From Streptomyces cavernae (GTDB taxonomy: Bacteria; Actinomycetota; Actinomycetes; Streptomycetales; Streptomycetaceae), in the NCBI RefSeq assembly GCF_004023625.1, contig NZ_RPDJ01000059.1:1-37501 (forward strand): 37,501 nt of DNA, in the 5' to 3' direction. Within the stretch, counting starts at the first letter, position 1; every line of letters starts with the position of its first letter. The notes beneath the pieces are model-generated. The model saw nothing but the letters and a program-made list of their open reading frames with translations. It had not been told where the DNA came from and searched no databases. The translations under genes and the position numbers were made by a program. Positions 1 through 8,400 of the stretch are shown here, piece by piece.

Positions 1-133
1 GTGGCAGGTCGAGAAGGACGGCAAGGGCTACATCGAGGACCGCCGTCCCAACGCCAACGTCGACCCGTACGTGGTGACCCGGCTGCTCGTCGACACCTGC
101 TGCACCGCGCTGGAGAAGGCCGGCCAGGTCTGA
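1..133 (+). CDS. glnII: Glutamine synthetase GlnII, C-terminal 43 residues (partial)
   Basis: The window opens inside this gene. Codons run from position 2 to the TGA at 131-133. The tail contains EDRRPNANVDPYVVTRLLVD, which matches the C-terminus of eukaryote-like type II glutamine synthetases as found in Streptomyces and Frankia; the ED-RRP-N-DPY pattern belongs to the nucleotide/glutamate-binding end of the GS catalytic barrel. The enzyme makes glutamine from glutamate, ammonium and ATP in the cytoplasm. Only the 3' end is visible, so start, regulation and intactness cannot be judged. A strong hairpin follows 18 nt after the stop, so the gene ends its own transcript. The family is called from remembered similarity, with high confidence. 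Confidence 0.85.
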   Translation, partial: WQVEKDGKGYIEDRRPNANVDPYVVTRLLVDTCCTALEKAGQV

Positions 134-150
134 TCCCCGCATCGGCGACG

Positions 151-182
151 AGGGGCGTCCACCGCTGAGGTGGGCGCCCCTT
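151..182 (+). terminator. Terminator of glnII
   Basis: The arms GGGGCGTCCACC (152-163) and GGTGGGCGCCCC (169-180) pair over 12 positions with one mismatch, around loop GCTGA, with an extra A-T pair outside. The sequence after it is TTCG, so there is no real U tract, which is usual for Streptomyces. It sits 18 nt past the glnII stop. Confidence 0.75.
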
Positions 183-278
183 CGCGTTGCGCCGGTTGTC
201 GCGCACCTCACGTCGAGGTGGCGTCCGAGCGATGAGAGGAGTCTCCTCCCGCGGCGCGGCGTCTGCTTCAATAGGCCC

Positions 279-401
279 ATGGCCGGCTTCCAGAAGTACA
301 TCGCGACGGGTCGACATGACCTCGAGCCCTTCTGGCCCTCCCGTCAGCACCACGACTTCGACCGGGTGTGTTGTCGCGCGTGGAACGCGCGGGCCCTCTA
401 A
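279..401 (+). CDS. Candidate small conserved protein, 40 aa
   Basis: ATG at 279 opens a 40-codon frame ending in TAA at 399-401. The peptide begins MAGFQKYIATGRHDLEPFWP and continues with SRQHHDFDRVCC. It is rich in aromatic, His and Cys residues, unlike random high-GC translation, which tends to give Arg/Pro/Ala. Third codon positions are mostly G or C. It is isolated between the glnII terminator and the regulator at 521. Upstream AATAGGCCC is a poor ribosome site. I recognise no domain. The two adjacent Cys with two His could bind metal, but that is speculation. Whether it is translated is uncertain. Confidence 0.45.
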   Translation: MAGFQKYIATGRHDLEPFWPSRQHHDFDRVCCRAWNARAL

Positions 402-520
402 AGCCGTACACCCCGGCCTTCGGCCAGCGCGCACGACGTACGTCCTCGACGAACCCGACCACGAACTCGCGGTCGTCGATCTCCCCGACGGACTTTCTCG
501 CGCGAAAGAGCTGACCTGAC

Positions 521-1189
521 ATGGCGAACACCCGCCCCTTCTCCTCCGTCGCCACCGCCGTATCCCCCGCCTCCGCATCGCCCTCTCCCGCCGCAGCCGG
601 CGTCGCTCCGGCCGCCGCGCCCCGGCACCGCCTGCGTGCCGTCGACCAGGACGAGGATCGGAGTCTCCCCCGCTCGAACGAAGTCGAGAGCTTGTGGAAG
701 GACGTACGGGACTTCCTGCCGCCGGGCGCCACCTGGCTGCCGGCGCCCCAGCACTCCCTGCCCGCCCTGCCGGGCCGGCCACCGATGATCGGCTATCTGG
801 TGCTCGTCCCGGCCGACCAGCACCGGGAGGCCCTGCCGGTCGCCGTCCCTGATCCCGCCGGGCCGTCGTCGGCCGGCGCGGACACCGACGGCGGTACGGG
901 TCCCGTCCGGATCGACACCGCGCAGCGGACCGCCGAGGTGGACGGCAAGCAACTCGACTTGACCTACCTGGAGTTCGAGCTGCTCGCCCACCTCGTGGCG
1001 CATCCGAACCGGGTGCACACCCGGGACCAGCTGGTGACCACGGTGTGGGGTTACGGGCATGTGGGCGACGGACGCACCGTGGACGTCCACATCGCGCGAC
1101 TGCGACGCAAACTGGGCGCGCGCTACCGGGCCGCGATCCAGACCGTGCGGCGCGTGGGATACAAGTACACGCCACCGACCGGGAGTTGA
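521..1189 (+). CDS. Winged-helix (OmpR/PhoB-type) DNA-binding protein, 222 aa
   Basis: The C-terminal ~95 residues form a Trans_reg_C winged helix. LDLTYLEFELLAHLVAHPNR is the first helix pair, TRDQLVTTVWGYGHVGDGRTVDVHIARLR covers the loop and recognition helix, and RRVGYKY the wing. There is no receiver domain with a phospho-acceptor Asp. Instead the N-terminus is Ala/Pro/Ser-rich and then has a short stretch with FLPPGATWLPAP before LPGRPPMIGYLVLVP. Orphan regulators of this shape occur next to glnII in Streptomyces (recalled, not checked). Start ATG at 521 has only a weak AAAGAG site 11 nt upstream. It probably binds DNA as a transcription factor; target unknown. Confidence 0.8.
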   Translation: MANTRPFSSVATAVSPASASPSPAAAGVAPAAAPRHRLRAVDQDEDRSLPRSNEVESLWKDVRDFLPPGATWLPAPQHSLPALPGRPPMIGYLVLVPADQHREALPVAVPDPAGPSSAGADTDGGTGPVRIDTAQRTAEVDGKQLDLTYLEFELLAHLVAHPNRVHTRDQLVTTVWGYGHVGDGRTVDVHIARLRRKLGARYRAAIQTVRRVGYKYTPPTGS

Positions 1190-1280
1190 CTCGACCCGCG
1201 GATGCGGCTCCCCGTCATGCGAATCTCCTGTCAGCAGACTCGTGTTCCCCGGGCCGCGCTCCGCGGGCAGAGACGCCTGC

Positions 1281-2279
1281 ATGAGGCTTCTGATGCTGGG
1301 CGGTACGCAGTTCGTGGGACGGGCCGTGGTGGAGGCCGCGGTGGCCCGGGGCCGGGACGTGACGGTGTTCAACCGGGGTGGTCATGAACCACCGGCGGGA
1401 GTACGGCAGTTGCGCGGTGACCGGACCGCCGCGGAGGGGCTCGCGGAGCTCGCCGGGACCGAGGAGTGGGACGTCGTCGTCGACACCTGGTCGGCGGCAC
1501 CGCGGGCGGTACGGGACACCGCACGGCTGCTGTCCGGGCGGGCCCGGCAGTACGTCTACGTGTCCAGCTGCTCGGTCTACGCGTGGCCGCCCGCGCCCGA
1601 CCACGACGAGACCGCGCCGCTGGTGGAGGGCGCCGCGCCCGACGCCGGGGAGACCGAGTACGCGCGGGACAAGCTGGGCGCCGAACTGGCCGTACTGGAC
1701 GCCTTCGGCGCCGAGCGGTCGCTGCTGGTTCGCGCGGGGCTGATCCTGGGGCCGTACGAGAACATCGGGCGGCTGCCGTGGTGGCTCACCCGGATCTCCC
1801 GCGGTGGCCCGGTACTGGCGCCCGGACCGCGCGATCTGCCCCTCCAGTACGTCGATGTGCGGGACCTCGCGGAGTGGCTGCTCGGCGCGGTGGAGCGGGA
1901 GTCGCACGGGCCGTTCAACCTCGTCGGCCCCCAGGGGCACACGACGACGGGGGACCTGCTGGAGGCCTGTGTCCGGGTCACCGGTTCCTCGGCGGAGCTG
2001 CGCTGGCTGGATCCTCGTACGGTCCTCGACGCGGGCATCGAACCCTGGACGCAGCTCCCGGTGTGGATGCCGCCGGGCAGCGAGGGCCATGACGCGCTGC
2101 ACCGAGCCGACGTGTCCAGGGCTCTGGCGACGGGACTGCGCTGTCGGCCCGTCGAGAAGACGGTCGCGGACACCTGGGCGTGGCTGAAGTCCATCGGCGG
2201 GACCGCACCCCAGCGCCCGGACCGGCCGGGGGTGGGCCTGGATCCCGATGTGGAGGCGCGCGTCCTGAAGCGACTGTGA
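1281..2279 (+). CDS. NAD-dependent epimerase/dehydratase (extended SDR), 332 aa
   Basis: Starts MRLLMLGGTQFVGRAVVEAA, an extended-SDR Rossmann fold with the glycine-rich GGTQFVG nucleotide loop at residues 7-13. FNRG follows beta-strand 2, where such enzymes contact the cofactor ribose. VYVSSCSVYAW carries the SDR Ser, and EYARDKLGAE supplies a Y-x-x-x-K catalytic pair. LQYVDVRDLAEWLL is the typical late substrate-domain motif. The substrate cannot be read from sequence; relatives act on nucleotide sugars or as isoflavone-reductase-like enzymes. The ATG at 1281 was chosen over the longer frame because the Rossmann fold begins directly there. It ends 9 nt before the convergent RidA-like gene, with no visible terminator between them. 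Confidence 0.8.
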   Translation: MRLLMLGGTQFVGRAVVEAAVARGRDVTVFNRGGHEPPAGVRQLRGDRTAAEGLAELAGTEEWDVVVDTWSAAPRAVRDTARLLSGRARQYVYVSSCSVYAWPPAPDHDETAPLVEGAAPDAGETEYARDKLGAELAVLDAFGAERSLLVRAGLILGPYENIGRLPWWLTRISRGGPVLAPGPRDLPLQYVDVRDLAEWLLGAVERESHGPFNLVGPQGHTTTGDLLEACVRVTGSSAELRWLDPRTVLDAGIEPWTQLPVWMPPGSEGHDALHRADVSRALATGLRCRPVEKTVADTWAWLKSIGGTAPQRPDRPGVGLDPDVEARVLKRL

Positions 2280-2288
2280 GGGGAACGC

Positions 2289-2675
2289 TCAGCGGGCCCG
2301 CCGGGCGTACACCTCGATCTCGATCTTCATCCGGGGGTCGGAGAGCCCGCACACCATCATGGTGGCGGCGGGCCGCACCTCGCCGAAGCGGCGGCGCAGG
2401 ACCGGCCAGCACGGTTCGAAGTCGGCCCGGTCCGGGAGCAGATAGCGGACGCGGACCACATCGGCGAAGGTGCACCCGGCCTCGGTGAGCGCGGCCTCTA
2501 TGTTGCGCAGGCACTGCTCGGCCTGGACCACCACGTCGTCGGAGATCGTCATGGTTGTGTAATCGAACCCGGTGGTGCCGGATACGTGCACCCAGTCGCC
2601 GTCGACGACGGCCCGGGCGTAGCCGATCTGCTCCTCGAAGGTGGATCCGCTGAGGATCGCGCGCCGCTCTGTCAT
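2289..2675 (-). CDS. RidA/YjgF/YER057c/UK114 family protein, 128 aa
   Basis: This is a full-length single-domain RidA-like protein (the family is usually 115-135 aa). It contains VHVSGTTGFDYTT near the N-terminus, QAEQCLRNIEAALTEAG as the long helix, and RVRYLLPD followed by the C-terminal FGEVRPAATMMVCGL and KIEIEVYA strands. RidA proteins are trimeric; the archetype hydrolyses reactive enamine/imine intermediates such as 2-aminoacrylate. The Arg of RPAATMM corresponds to the conserved substrate-binding Arg (family knowledge). This version resembles the wider YjgH-like subgroup, so the actual reaction is unknown. It stands alone, convergent with the epimerase gene. Confidence 0.85.
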   Translation of the reverse strand: MTERRAILSGSTFEEQIGYARAVVDGDWVHVSGTTGFDYTTMTISDDVVVQAEQCLRNIEAALTEAGCTFADVVRVRYLLPDRADFEPCWPVLRRRFGEVRPAATMMVCGLSDPRMKIEIEVYARRAR

Positions 2676-3262
2676 GCGCCGAACGCTATCCGAGTCCCCC
2701 GAGCGATCGAGCGGTTGCTGCCGAGATGTTCGACGGAGCGTCCGGCGGGGAATCCCACTTCCCGGGAGCCGGTGGTGCCGCAGGTGCCGCGTGCGACGCA
2801 GGGGCCGGTCGAACGGCGGTCGTCATAGCCCGACTTGTCGGACTGAACGGGTCGCTCGGCACACCTCCAACATCTGCGGTCAACTCGGTCCTGATGTGTC
2901 GGACGACGACAACCGCCACGTATTCAGCCGTACTTGCCTATGCGCACCGGAGGGTGGAGCAGGGGGAACTGAACATGATTCAAAGAAACGGCGCTCAAAC
3001 ACCGTGGATACAGGGGCTTCTGGGCCCATAGCGCCGGAATTGCTCTCAGCAAACTCCTAAGTTTTTCCGAGGCTTCTGAACATCACCGAGGCCGCCTCCG
3101 TATGGAATGGCGCCGGTTCATTCAGGTCGGTCTCAGGGGTGCTCGCAGCCCCCTCGCGGGCCGCCCGACTGTCCGGCCGGGGGGCCGGGGGTCCTCCCCC
3201 CGGAAGACGCAGCACTCCTGTCGGGCGCCTCGAAGCCCCCGCAAGGAAGTCAGAGGAGTTCC
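2676..3262. other. 587-bp gap upstream of the DUF1996 gene
   Basis: No normal-sized gene is supported here. It must hold the promoters of the divergent RidA-like and DUF1996 genes, but I see no convincing -35/-10 pair. It contains an 18-codon mini-ORF with a good ribosome site (listed separately) and a GC-rich hairpin near 3186-3204 (CCGGGGG/CCCCCGG arms) inside what would be the DUF1996 leader. Confidence 0.5.
2975..3031 (+). CDS. Candidate 18-aa leader peptide upstream of the DUF1996 gene
   Basis: ATG at 2975 is preceded by AGGGGGAA at good spacing and opens MIQRNGAQTPWIQGLLGP, ending in TAG at 3029-3031. The base composition is less GC-rich than the genes around it. It lies 231 nt upstream of the DUF1996 start. 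It could be a leader peptide or a chance frame; no homologue is recognised. Confidence 0.25.
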   Translation: MIQRNGAQTPWIQGLLGP

Positions 3263-4822
3263 ATGGGACGCAATTCACGGAAACGCCGTTCGAGCCTGGC
3301 CAACCGAGCCATTGCCGCCTCCGCGGCTCTCGCGCTCGGTGGGGGCGGGCTGGTCTGGGCGAATTTCTATGCTTCGGCGCACGAGGAGAACAACTCGACC
3401 AAAGCTGAGAATGTCGCTGCTCAGGTGGCCACCATCGACTGCCCTGATGTCGGCCAGCAGTTGAACGACGTGCCGCAGGGTGCGCGCGCCGGTGTGGACA
3501 AGGAGCTGGCGACCCTCGACCAGCAGGTCACGGAGGCCTACAAGCGCCTTGCGGACACGCGACAGGCACAGGCGGGTGACTCGGCGTTCGTCGACAACTC
3601 GATCCTCAGCCCCCTGCGGGCCAAGCGCACCGCGTCGCTCGACCGGATCGGGCAGAACATCAGCCGTGCGGGCGGTCAGCCCCCGGGCAACCTCCAGCAG
3701 ATGGCCCAGTGCAAGGGTGTGCCGGTCGCACAGCCGGCGGCCGGCGAGGGTGACCAGCAGCAGGGCGACGACCAGCAGCAGGGCGACGACCAGCAGCAGG
3801 GCGGCGACCAGCAGCAGGGCGGCGACCAGCAGCAGGGCGGCGACCAGCAGGGCGGCGACCAGCAGGGCGGCAACGGCGGTCAGGGCGGCAACGGTCCGGC
3901 GGCCGCCGACTTCGTCAACATCGAGGATGTCCAGCCGACCGGCGGCCCGCAGGGCGTGAACGGAAACGGGCTCGCGGCGAACGGCAACGGCGGTTCGACG
4001 GGCACCTTCACCACGAACTGCGGCACCAACGAGAACGAGAACCGCAACTCGGACAACGTGATCGTCGCCCCCGGTGTCAGCAACGGTGCGCAGCACCAGC
4101 ACGACTACGTCGGCAACCAGGCGAACAACGCCTTCGCGAGCGACGAGGACCTGGCGAACGGCAACACGACCTGCCAGAACCAGGGCGACAAGTCGTCCTA
4201 CTTCTGGCCCGTGATCCGTCTGCAGAACGGCCAGAACGACATCGACGCGAACCAGCCCGGTGGCGGTCAGGACGGCAACGTCGGTCAGATCGTCGAGCCC
4301 GCCCAGGCCGAGCTGAAGTTCGTGGGCAACAAGAAGGGCGACGTCGTCGCGATGCCGCAGGCCCTGCGCATCATCACCGGTGACGCCAAGTCCTTCGTGA
4401 ACGGCCTCGGCAACGCCAACACCAACTGGAGCTGCACCGGCTTCGAGGACCGGCAGGTGACGGACAAGTACCCGATCTGCCCCGAGGGCAGCTCCGTGGT
4501 GCGGACGTCCTTCTTCCAGAGCTGCTGGGACGGCCAGAACATCGACAGCGCCAACCACCGCACGCACGTGGACTTCGTCGAGGCGGACGGTAGCTGCTCG
4601 AACAATTTCCAGGCCATCCCCCAGCTGCAGGTCCGCCTGGTCTACGACGTTCCGGCGCCGCAGATCCAGAACGGACAGGTCCAGAACGCGTACGCGATCG
4701 ACTCCTTCCCGGACCAGCTGCACAAGGCGATCACCGACCACAACGACTTCATCAACTTCTTCAACGAGGAGACGATGAACCAGGTGGTCCAGTGCATCAA
4801 CAGCGGCCAGGACTGCCAGTGA
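3263..4822 (+). CDS. Secreted Gln-rich DUF1996 protein, 519 aa
   Basis: The start ATG at 3263 has a GAGGAG site 5-6 nt upstream; the longer frame lacks one. The N-terminus MGRNSRKRRSS followed by a hydrophobic stretch to GLVWANFYASA (about residues 15-38) is an export signal or membrane anchor. A region to about residue 160 is mixed helical. Residues about 164-205 are DQQQG/DQQG repeats. Then comes a ~310-residue Asn/Asp-rich domain with HQHDYVGN, YFWPV, SCWDG and HRTHVDF, which matches DUF1996, a secreted domain of unknown function found in fungi and actinomycetes. Several Cys suggest disulfides. It probably acts at the cell surface or outside. A perfect 15-bp hairpin follows, shared with the convergent lipoprotein gene. 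Confidence 0.8.
   Translation: MGRNSRKRRSSLANRAIAASAALALGGGGLVWANFYASAHEENNSTKAENVAAQVATIDCPDVGQQLNDVPQGARAGVDKELATLDQQVTEAYKRLADTRQAQAGDSAFVDNSILSPLRAKRTASLDRIGQNISRAGGQPPGNLQQMAQCKGVPVAQPAAGEGDQQQGDDQQQGDDQQQGGDQQQGGDQQQGGDQQGGDQQGGNGGQGGNGPAAADFVNIEDVQPTGGPQGVNGNGLAANGNGGSTGTFTTNCGTNENENRNSDNVIVAPGVSNGAQHQHDYVGNQANNAFASDEDLANGNTTCQNQGDKSSYFWPVIRLQNGQNDIDANQPGGGQDGNVGQIVEPAQAELKFVGNKKGDVVAMPQALRIITGDAKSFVNGLGNANTNWSCTGFEDRQVTDKYPICPEGSSVVRTSFFQSCWDGQNIDSANHRTHVDFVEADGSCSNNFQAIPQLQVRLVYDVPAPQIQNGQVQNAYAIDSFPDQLHKAITDHNDFINFFNEETMNQVVQCINSGQDCQ
3752..3870 (+). repeat. In-frame DQQQG/DQQG tandem repeat in the DUF1996 protein
   Basis: Five DQQQ units then two DQQG units are encoded by near-identical 18-nt copies (GACCAGCAGCAGGGCGRC) followed by 15-nt copies (GACCAGCAGGGCGGC). 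All lengths are multiples of three, so copy-number change keeps the frame. It forms a flexible hydrophilic linker between the N-terminal region and the DUF1996 domain. Confidence 0.9.
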
Positions 4823-4853
4823 CCCGGTAGAGAACCGGCACTGATCCACAAGG

Positions 4854-4886
4854 AAGCCGGCGGTGGGATTTTCCCACCGCCGGCTT
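4854..4886. terminator. Bidirectional terminator between DUF1996 and lipoprotein genes
   Basis: A perfect 15-bp stem, AAGCCGGCGGTGGGA (4854-4868) with TCCCACCGCCGGCTT (4872-4886), encloses loop TTT. A short T or A run on each side suits both directions. It lies 32 nt after the DUF1996 stop and 23 nt before the lipoprotein stop. Confidence 0.9.
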
Positions 4887-4908
4887 TCGCTTGCCCCGGG
4901 GTATGCGG

Positions 4909-5349
4909 TCAGCCGTTGTGACCGCTCTTGTTGTGGCTGCCACCGGGATTCATGTGAGCGGATCCCTCCTCCATGGTCCCGCCGAGCGTGCCACGCAGCG
5001 CCGTGACCGTCTTCTCCTCGCCGACGGCCACCCACTTGCGGCCGGTGAGGTAGTAACCGCCGTAGTCCTTGGCACCGTTGAGCCACTCGCGCTGGCCGCG
5101 GTCGGTGGAGAAGGTCGCCAGGATGAACTTGCCCTGCGTGTTCTTGCAGATGGCCTGGCGGATCGTGTCGGCGTCGATCTGGATGTTCGGCTTGCACTTC
5201 ACCTCGCTGGCCAGTTGCTCCAGGCTTCCCGTGGCTGTCTTCGGCACCGCGTCCGCGGCCTGCTTGCCGTCGTCGCCCGATCCACAGCCCGTCAGCACCA
5301 GCATCGCCACGGCACCGGCGGCCACCAGCCCTCCGCGCGTCAACTTCAT
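4909..5349 (-). CDS. Small secreted lipoprotein, 146 aa
   Basis: MKLTRGGLVAAGAVAMLVLT runs into a type II signal-peptidase site LTGC, with Cys22 as the lipidated residue, followed by Gly/Asp-rich linker GSGDDGKQ. The mature part has two Cys (VKCKPN and AICKN) that could pair, with TFSTDRGQREWLNGAKDYGG in the middle. The tail is His/Gly/Asn-rich (SAHMNPGGSHNKSGHNG) and could bind metal. I recognise no domain. Product: an outer-face membrane-anchored lipoprotein of unknown role. It is convergent with the DUF1996 gene and divergent from the GH89 gene, with 113 bp between the starts. Confidence 0.75.
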   Translation of the reverse strand: MKLTRGGLVAAGAVAMLVLTGCGSGDDGKQAADAVPKTATGSLEQLASEVKCKPNIQIDADTIRQAICKNTQGKFILATFSTDRGQREWLNGAKDYGGYYLTGRKWVAVGEEKTVTALRGTLGGTMEEGSAHMNPGGSHNKSGHNG

Positions 5350-5462
5350 CGTTCCCTCCGGTTCCTAGTCGGCGACACGAACTCGCCAGCTGCGTCCGCA
5401 CCGTTGAGCACAGACAGCCCTCCGGTTAACGTGCGCATCCTGTCTACACAGGGGGCACACAG

Positions 5463-8400
5463 ATGACCGATCCGTCGCGACGTACGGTGCTGGGCACGGC
5501 CGGTGCCATCGGCCTCGGAACCGCCCTGGGAGTGGCTGTTCCGGCCCACGCCGCTGAGAGCCCCGACGAGGGCCCTGCCTTCGATACGGCTCCCGTACGC
5601 TCCGCGCTCAATCGACTGCTGCCGGGACACGCGGACCAGTTCCGGCTGACCCTCGCGCCCGGGAGCCGTGACCGGTTCGAGGTTACGGGCAGAACCGGCC
5701 GCATCTCCGTGACCGGGACCACTCCGGCCGTCCTGCTGACGGGAGTGCACTGGTACCTCAAGTACGTGTGCGGGGCGCACATCACCTGGAACGGCAGCCA
5801 ACTCGACCTCCCGCGCAGACTGCCCGCGCCCGCCCGTACGCTGACTCGTGCCACCTCGTTACCGCACCGCTTCGCCCTCAACGACACCAACGACGGCTAC
5901 ACCGCCCCCTACGCCGACTGGGCCTACTGGGAGCGGATGATCGACGTCCTGGCACTGCACGGCTGCAACGAGGTCCTGGTCATCGCCGGGATGGAGGCCG
6001 TCTACCACCGGGTCCTGAAGGACTTCGGCTACAGCGACGCCGAGTCCCGCGGCTGGCTGCCCGCACCCTCGCACCAGCCGTGGTGGCTGCTGCAGAACCT
6101 CTCCGGCTACGGCGGCCCGCTGTCCGAGGAGTTGATCGCGCGCCGGGCCGCGCTGGGCCGCCGTATCGCCGACCGCCTGCGCGAGCTCGGCATGTCGCCC
6201 GTCCTGCCCGGCTACTACGGCCATGTGCCCAAGGAGTTCGTTGCGCGCAACGGCGGGGACGCGCACGTGGTGCCGCAGGGCGTCTGGCACGGCTTCGAGC
6301 GGCCGGACTGGCTGGATCCGCGCACCAACGCCTTCGCGAAGGTGGCCTCGTCGTTCTACGCGCACCAGCGTGACGTCTTCGGCACGGCCGCCCACTTCAA
6401 GATGGACCTGCTGCACGAGGGGGGCACGGCAGGCGACGTGCCGGTGCCGGACGCGGCCCGCGGGGTGGAGAGGGCACTGCAGTCCGCCCATCCCGGCGCC
6501 ACCTGGGTGATCCTCGGCTGGCAGGAGAACCCACTGCCCGAACTCATCGACGCCATCGACAAGTCGAAGATGCTCATCGTCGACGGCGTCTCCGACCGCT
6601 ACACGAGCGTCACCGACCGCGAGCGGGACTGGGGCGGCACCCCGTACGCCTTCGGCACGATCCCCAACTTCGGCGGGCGCACCACCATCGGCGCCCGGGC
6701 GCACATCTGGAACGAGAAGTTCTTCGCCTGGCGGGACAAGGCGGACAGCGCGCTGGTGGGTACGGCCTACATGCCGGAGGCCGCCGACCGGGACCCGGCC
6801 GCCTTCGAACTCTTCTCCGAACTGGCCTGGAGCGAAGGCGAGATCGACCGGGAGGCGTGGTTCTCGGGGTACGCGAGGTTCCGCTACGGCGGCCGCGACG
6901 CCTCGGCGCGAAGAGCCTGGCGGGCGCTGCACGACACCGCCTACCAGCAGCACGCGGTGGAGCGCAGCGATCCGCACGACTCGCTGTTCTGCGCCCGCCC
7001 GGACCTCTCGGCGAACCGTGCCGCGGAGTACGCGCCGCGGGCTCTCACCTACGATCCCGGACGCTTCGACGCGGCTCTCGCGGGGCTGCTCGGGGTGTCG
7101 GTGGGCCTGCGGCGCAGCGCCGCGTACCGGCACGATCTGGTGGACGTGACCCGGCAGGCGCTCGCCCACCGTAGCCGGCAGTTGCTGCCACAGCTGAAGG
7201 CGGCGTACGCGGCCAAGGACCAGGAGACCTTCAAGACCCTGTCGACGCTGTGGCTGCGGCTGATGCGGCTGTCGGACGACGTCACGGGCACCGACCCCGC
7301 CTTCCTGCTCGGCCCGTGGGTCAACGACGCCCGGCTGCTGGCCACGAACGACGCCGAGCGTGCCGAGTTCGAGCGGACCGCGAAGGTACTGATCACGGTG
7401 TGGGGCGGGCGTGCCACGTCCGACGCGGGCAGTCTGCACGAGTACGGCAACCGCGAATGGCACGGTCTGATGGCCGACTTCTACGTGCCGCGCTGGCAGA
7501 AGTGGCTCGACGCGCTGCAGGACGCGCTCGCCACGGGGACGGCTCCGGCGGCCGTGGACTGGTTCGCGGTGGAGGAGCCGTGGACCCGGGAACGCAAGGA
7601 CTATCCGCTGCGGCCGGTGGGCGACGCGTACCGGACGGCCGCGAAGGTCCACGACGTCCTGGCGCGTGCCCCCTACCAGGGTTCGCTGACGGTCACCGCC
7701 GAGCCCCCGGTCCTCCCGCCCGGCGGGCAGGCACGCTTGGAGGCCCTCTTCACCAACGTCAACGGACTACGGCCCACCGGTCGCGTCGACTTCGCCCTCA
7801 GCGGCATCGACGCCCCGCCGGAGGGTCCGACCTCGCTGGCGAGCGTGCCCGCCGCCGGCACCGGCAGGGTCCGCTGGCGGGCCGACGCGGCCGGCACACC
7901 GCTGGACCGTCCGCTGCGCCCGCTGCCGTACACGATCACGGTGCGGTACGGTCCGCGCGGCGAGGACCGCGTTGACAGCCGGTTCGACGGCACCCTCTTC
8001 GAGGCGGGCCCGCTCGACGCCGGCTGGAGGACGTACACCAACAACGCCGCTGTCTTCGGGCAGCTCGGCGACCGGTTCGCGATCGACGGGGCGGGCGCGG
8101 ACCTGTGGCGTGGCACCACGGAGTTCGGGACCGTCTACCGGGAGGGCGCGCTGCGGGACGGGGTGTCGGTCACGCTGCGGGTCGAGGCCCAGGCGGTGAC
8201 CGGCAACTGGGCACGCTCCGGCATCATCGTCCGCAACAGCCTGGCCACACCGGGCTCCCCCGGCTTCCTCAACCTGGCGGTCACCCCGGCCAACGGGGTC
8301 GTGCTGTCGTACGACACGACGGGCGACGGCACCCTCGACACCTACCGCCGCATCACCGGTGTCAAGGCACCGGTGCTTCTGCGGCTCACCCGGGCCGACG

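Noticed and set aside
187..519. 110-codon plus-strand frame before the winged-helix gene
   Set aside because: Arg/Ser/Pro composition; it overlaps the better 40-aa candidate and the terminator-proximal leader.
3275..5401. 708-codon minus-strand open frame over DUF1996 and the lipoprotein gene
   Set aside because: Val/Leu/Arg-rich antisense translation of two well-supported genes; high GC removes stop codons in shadow frames.
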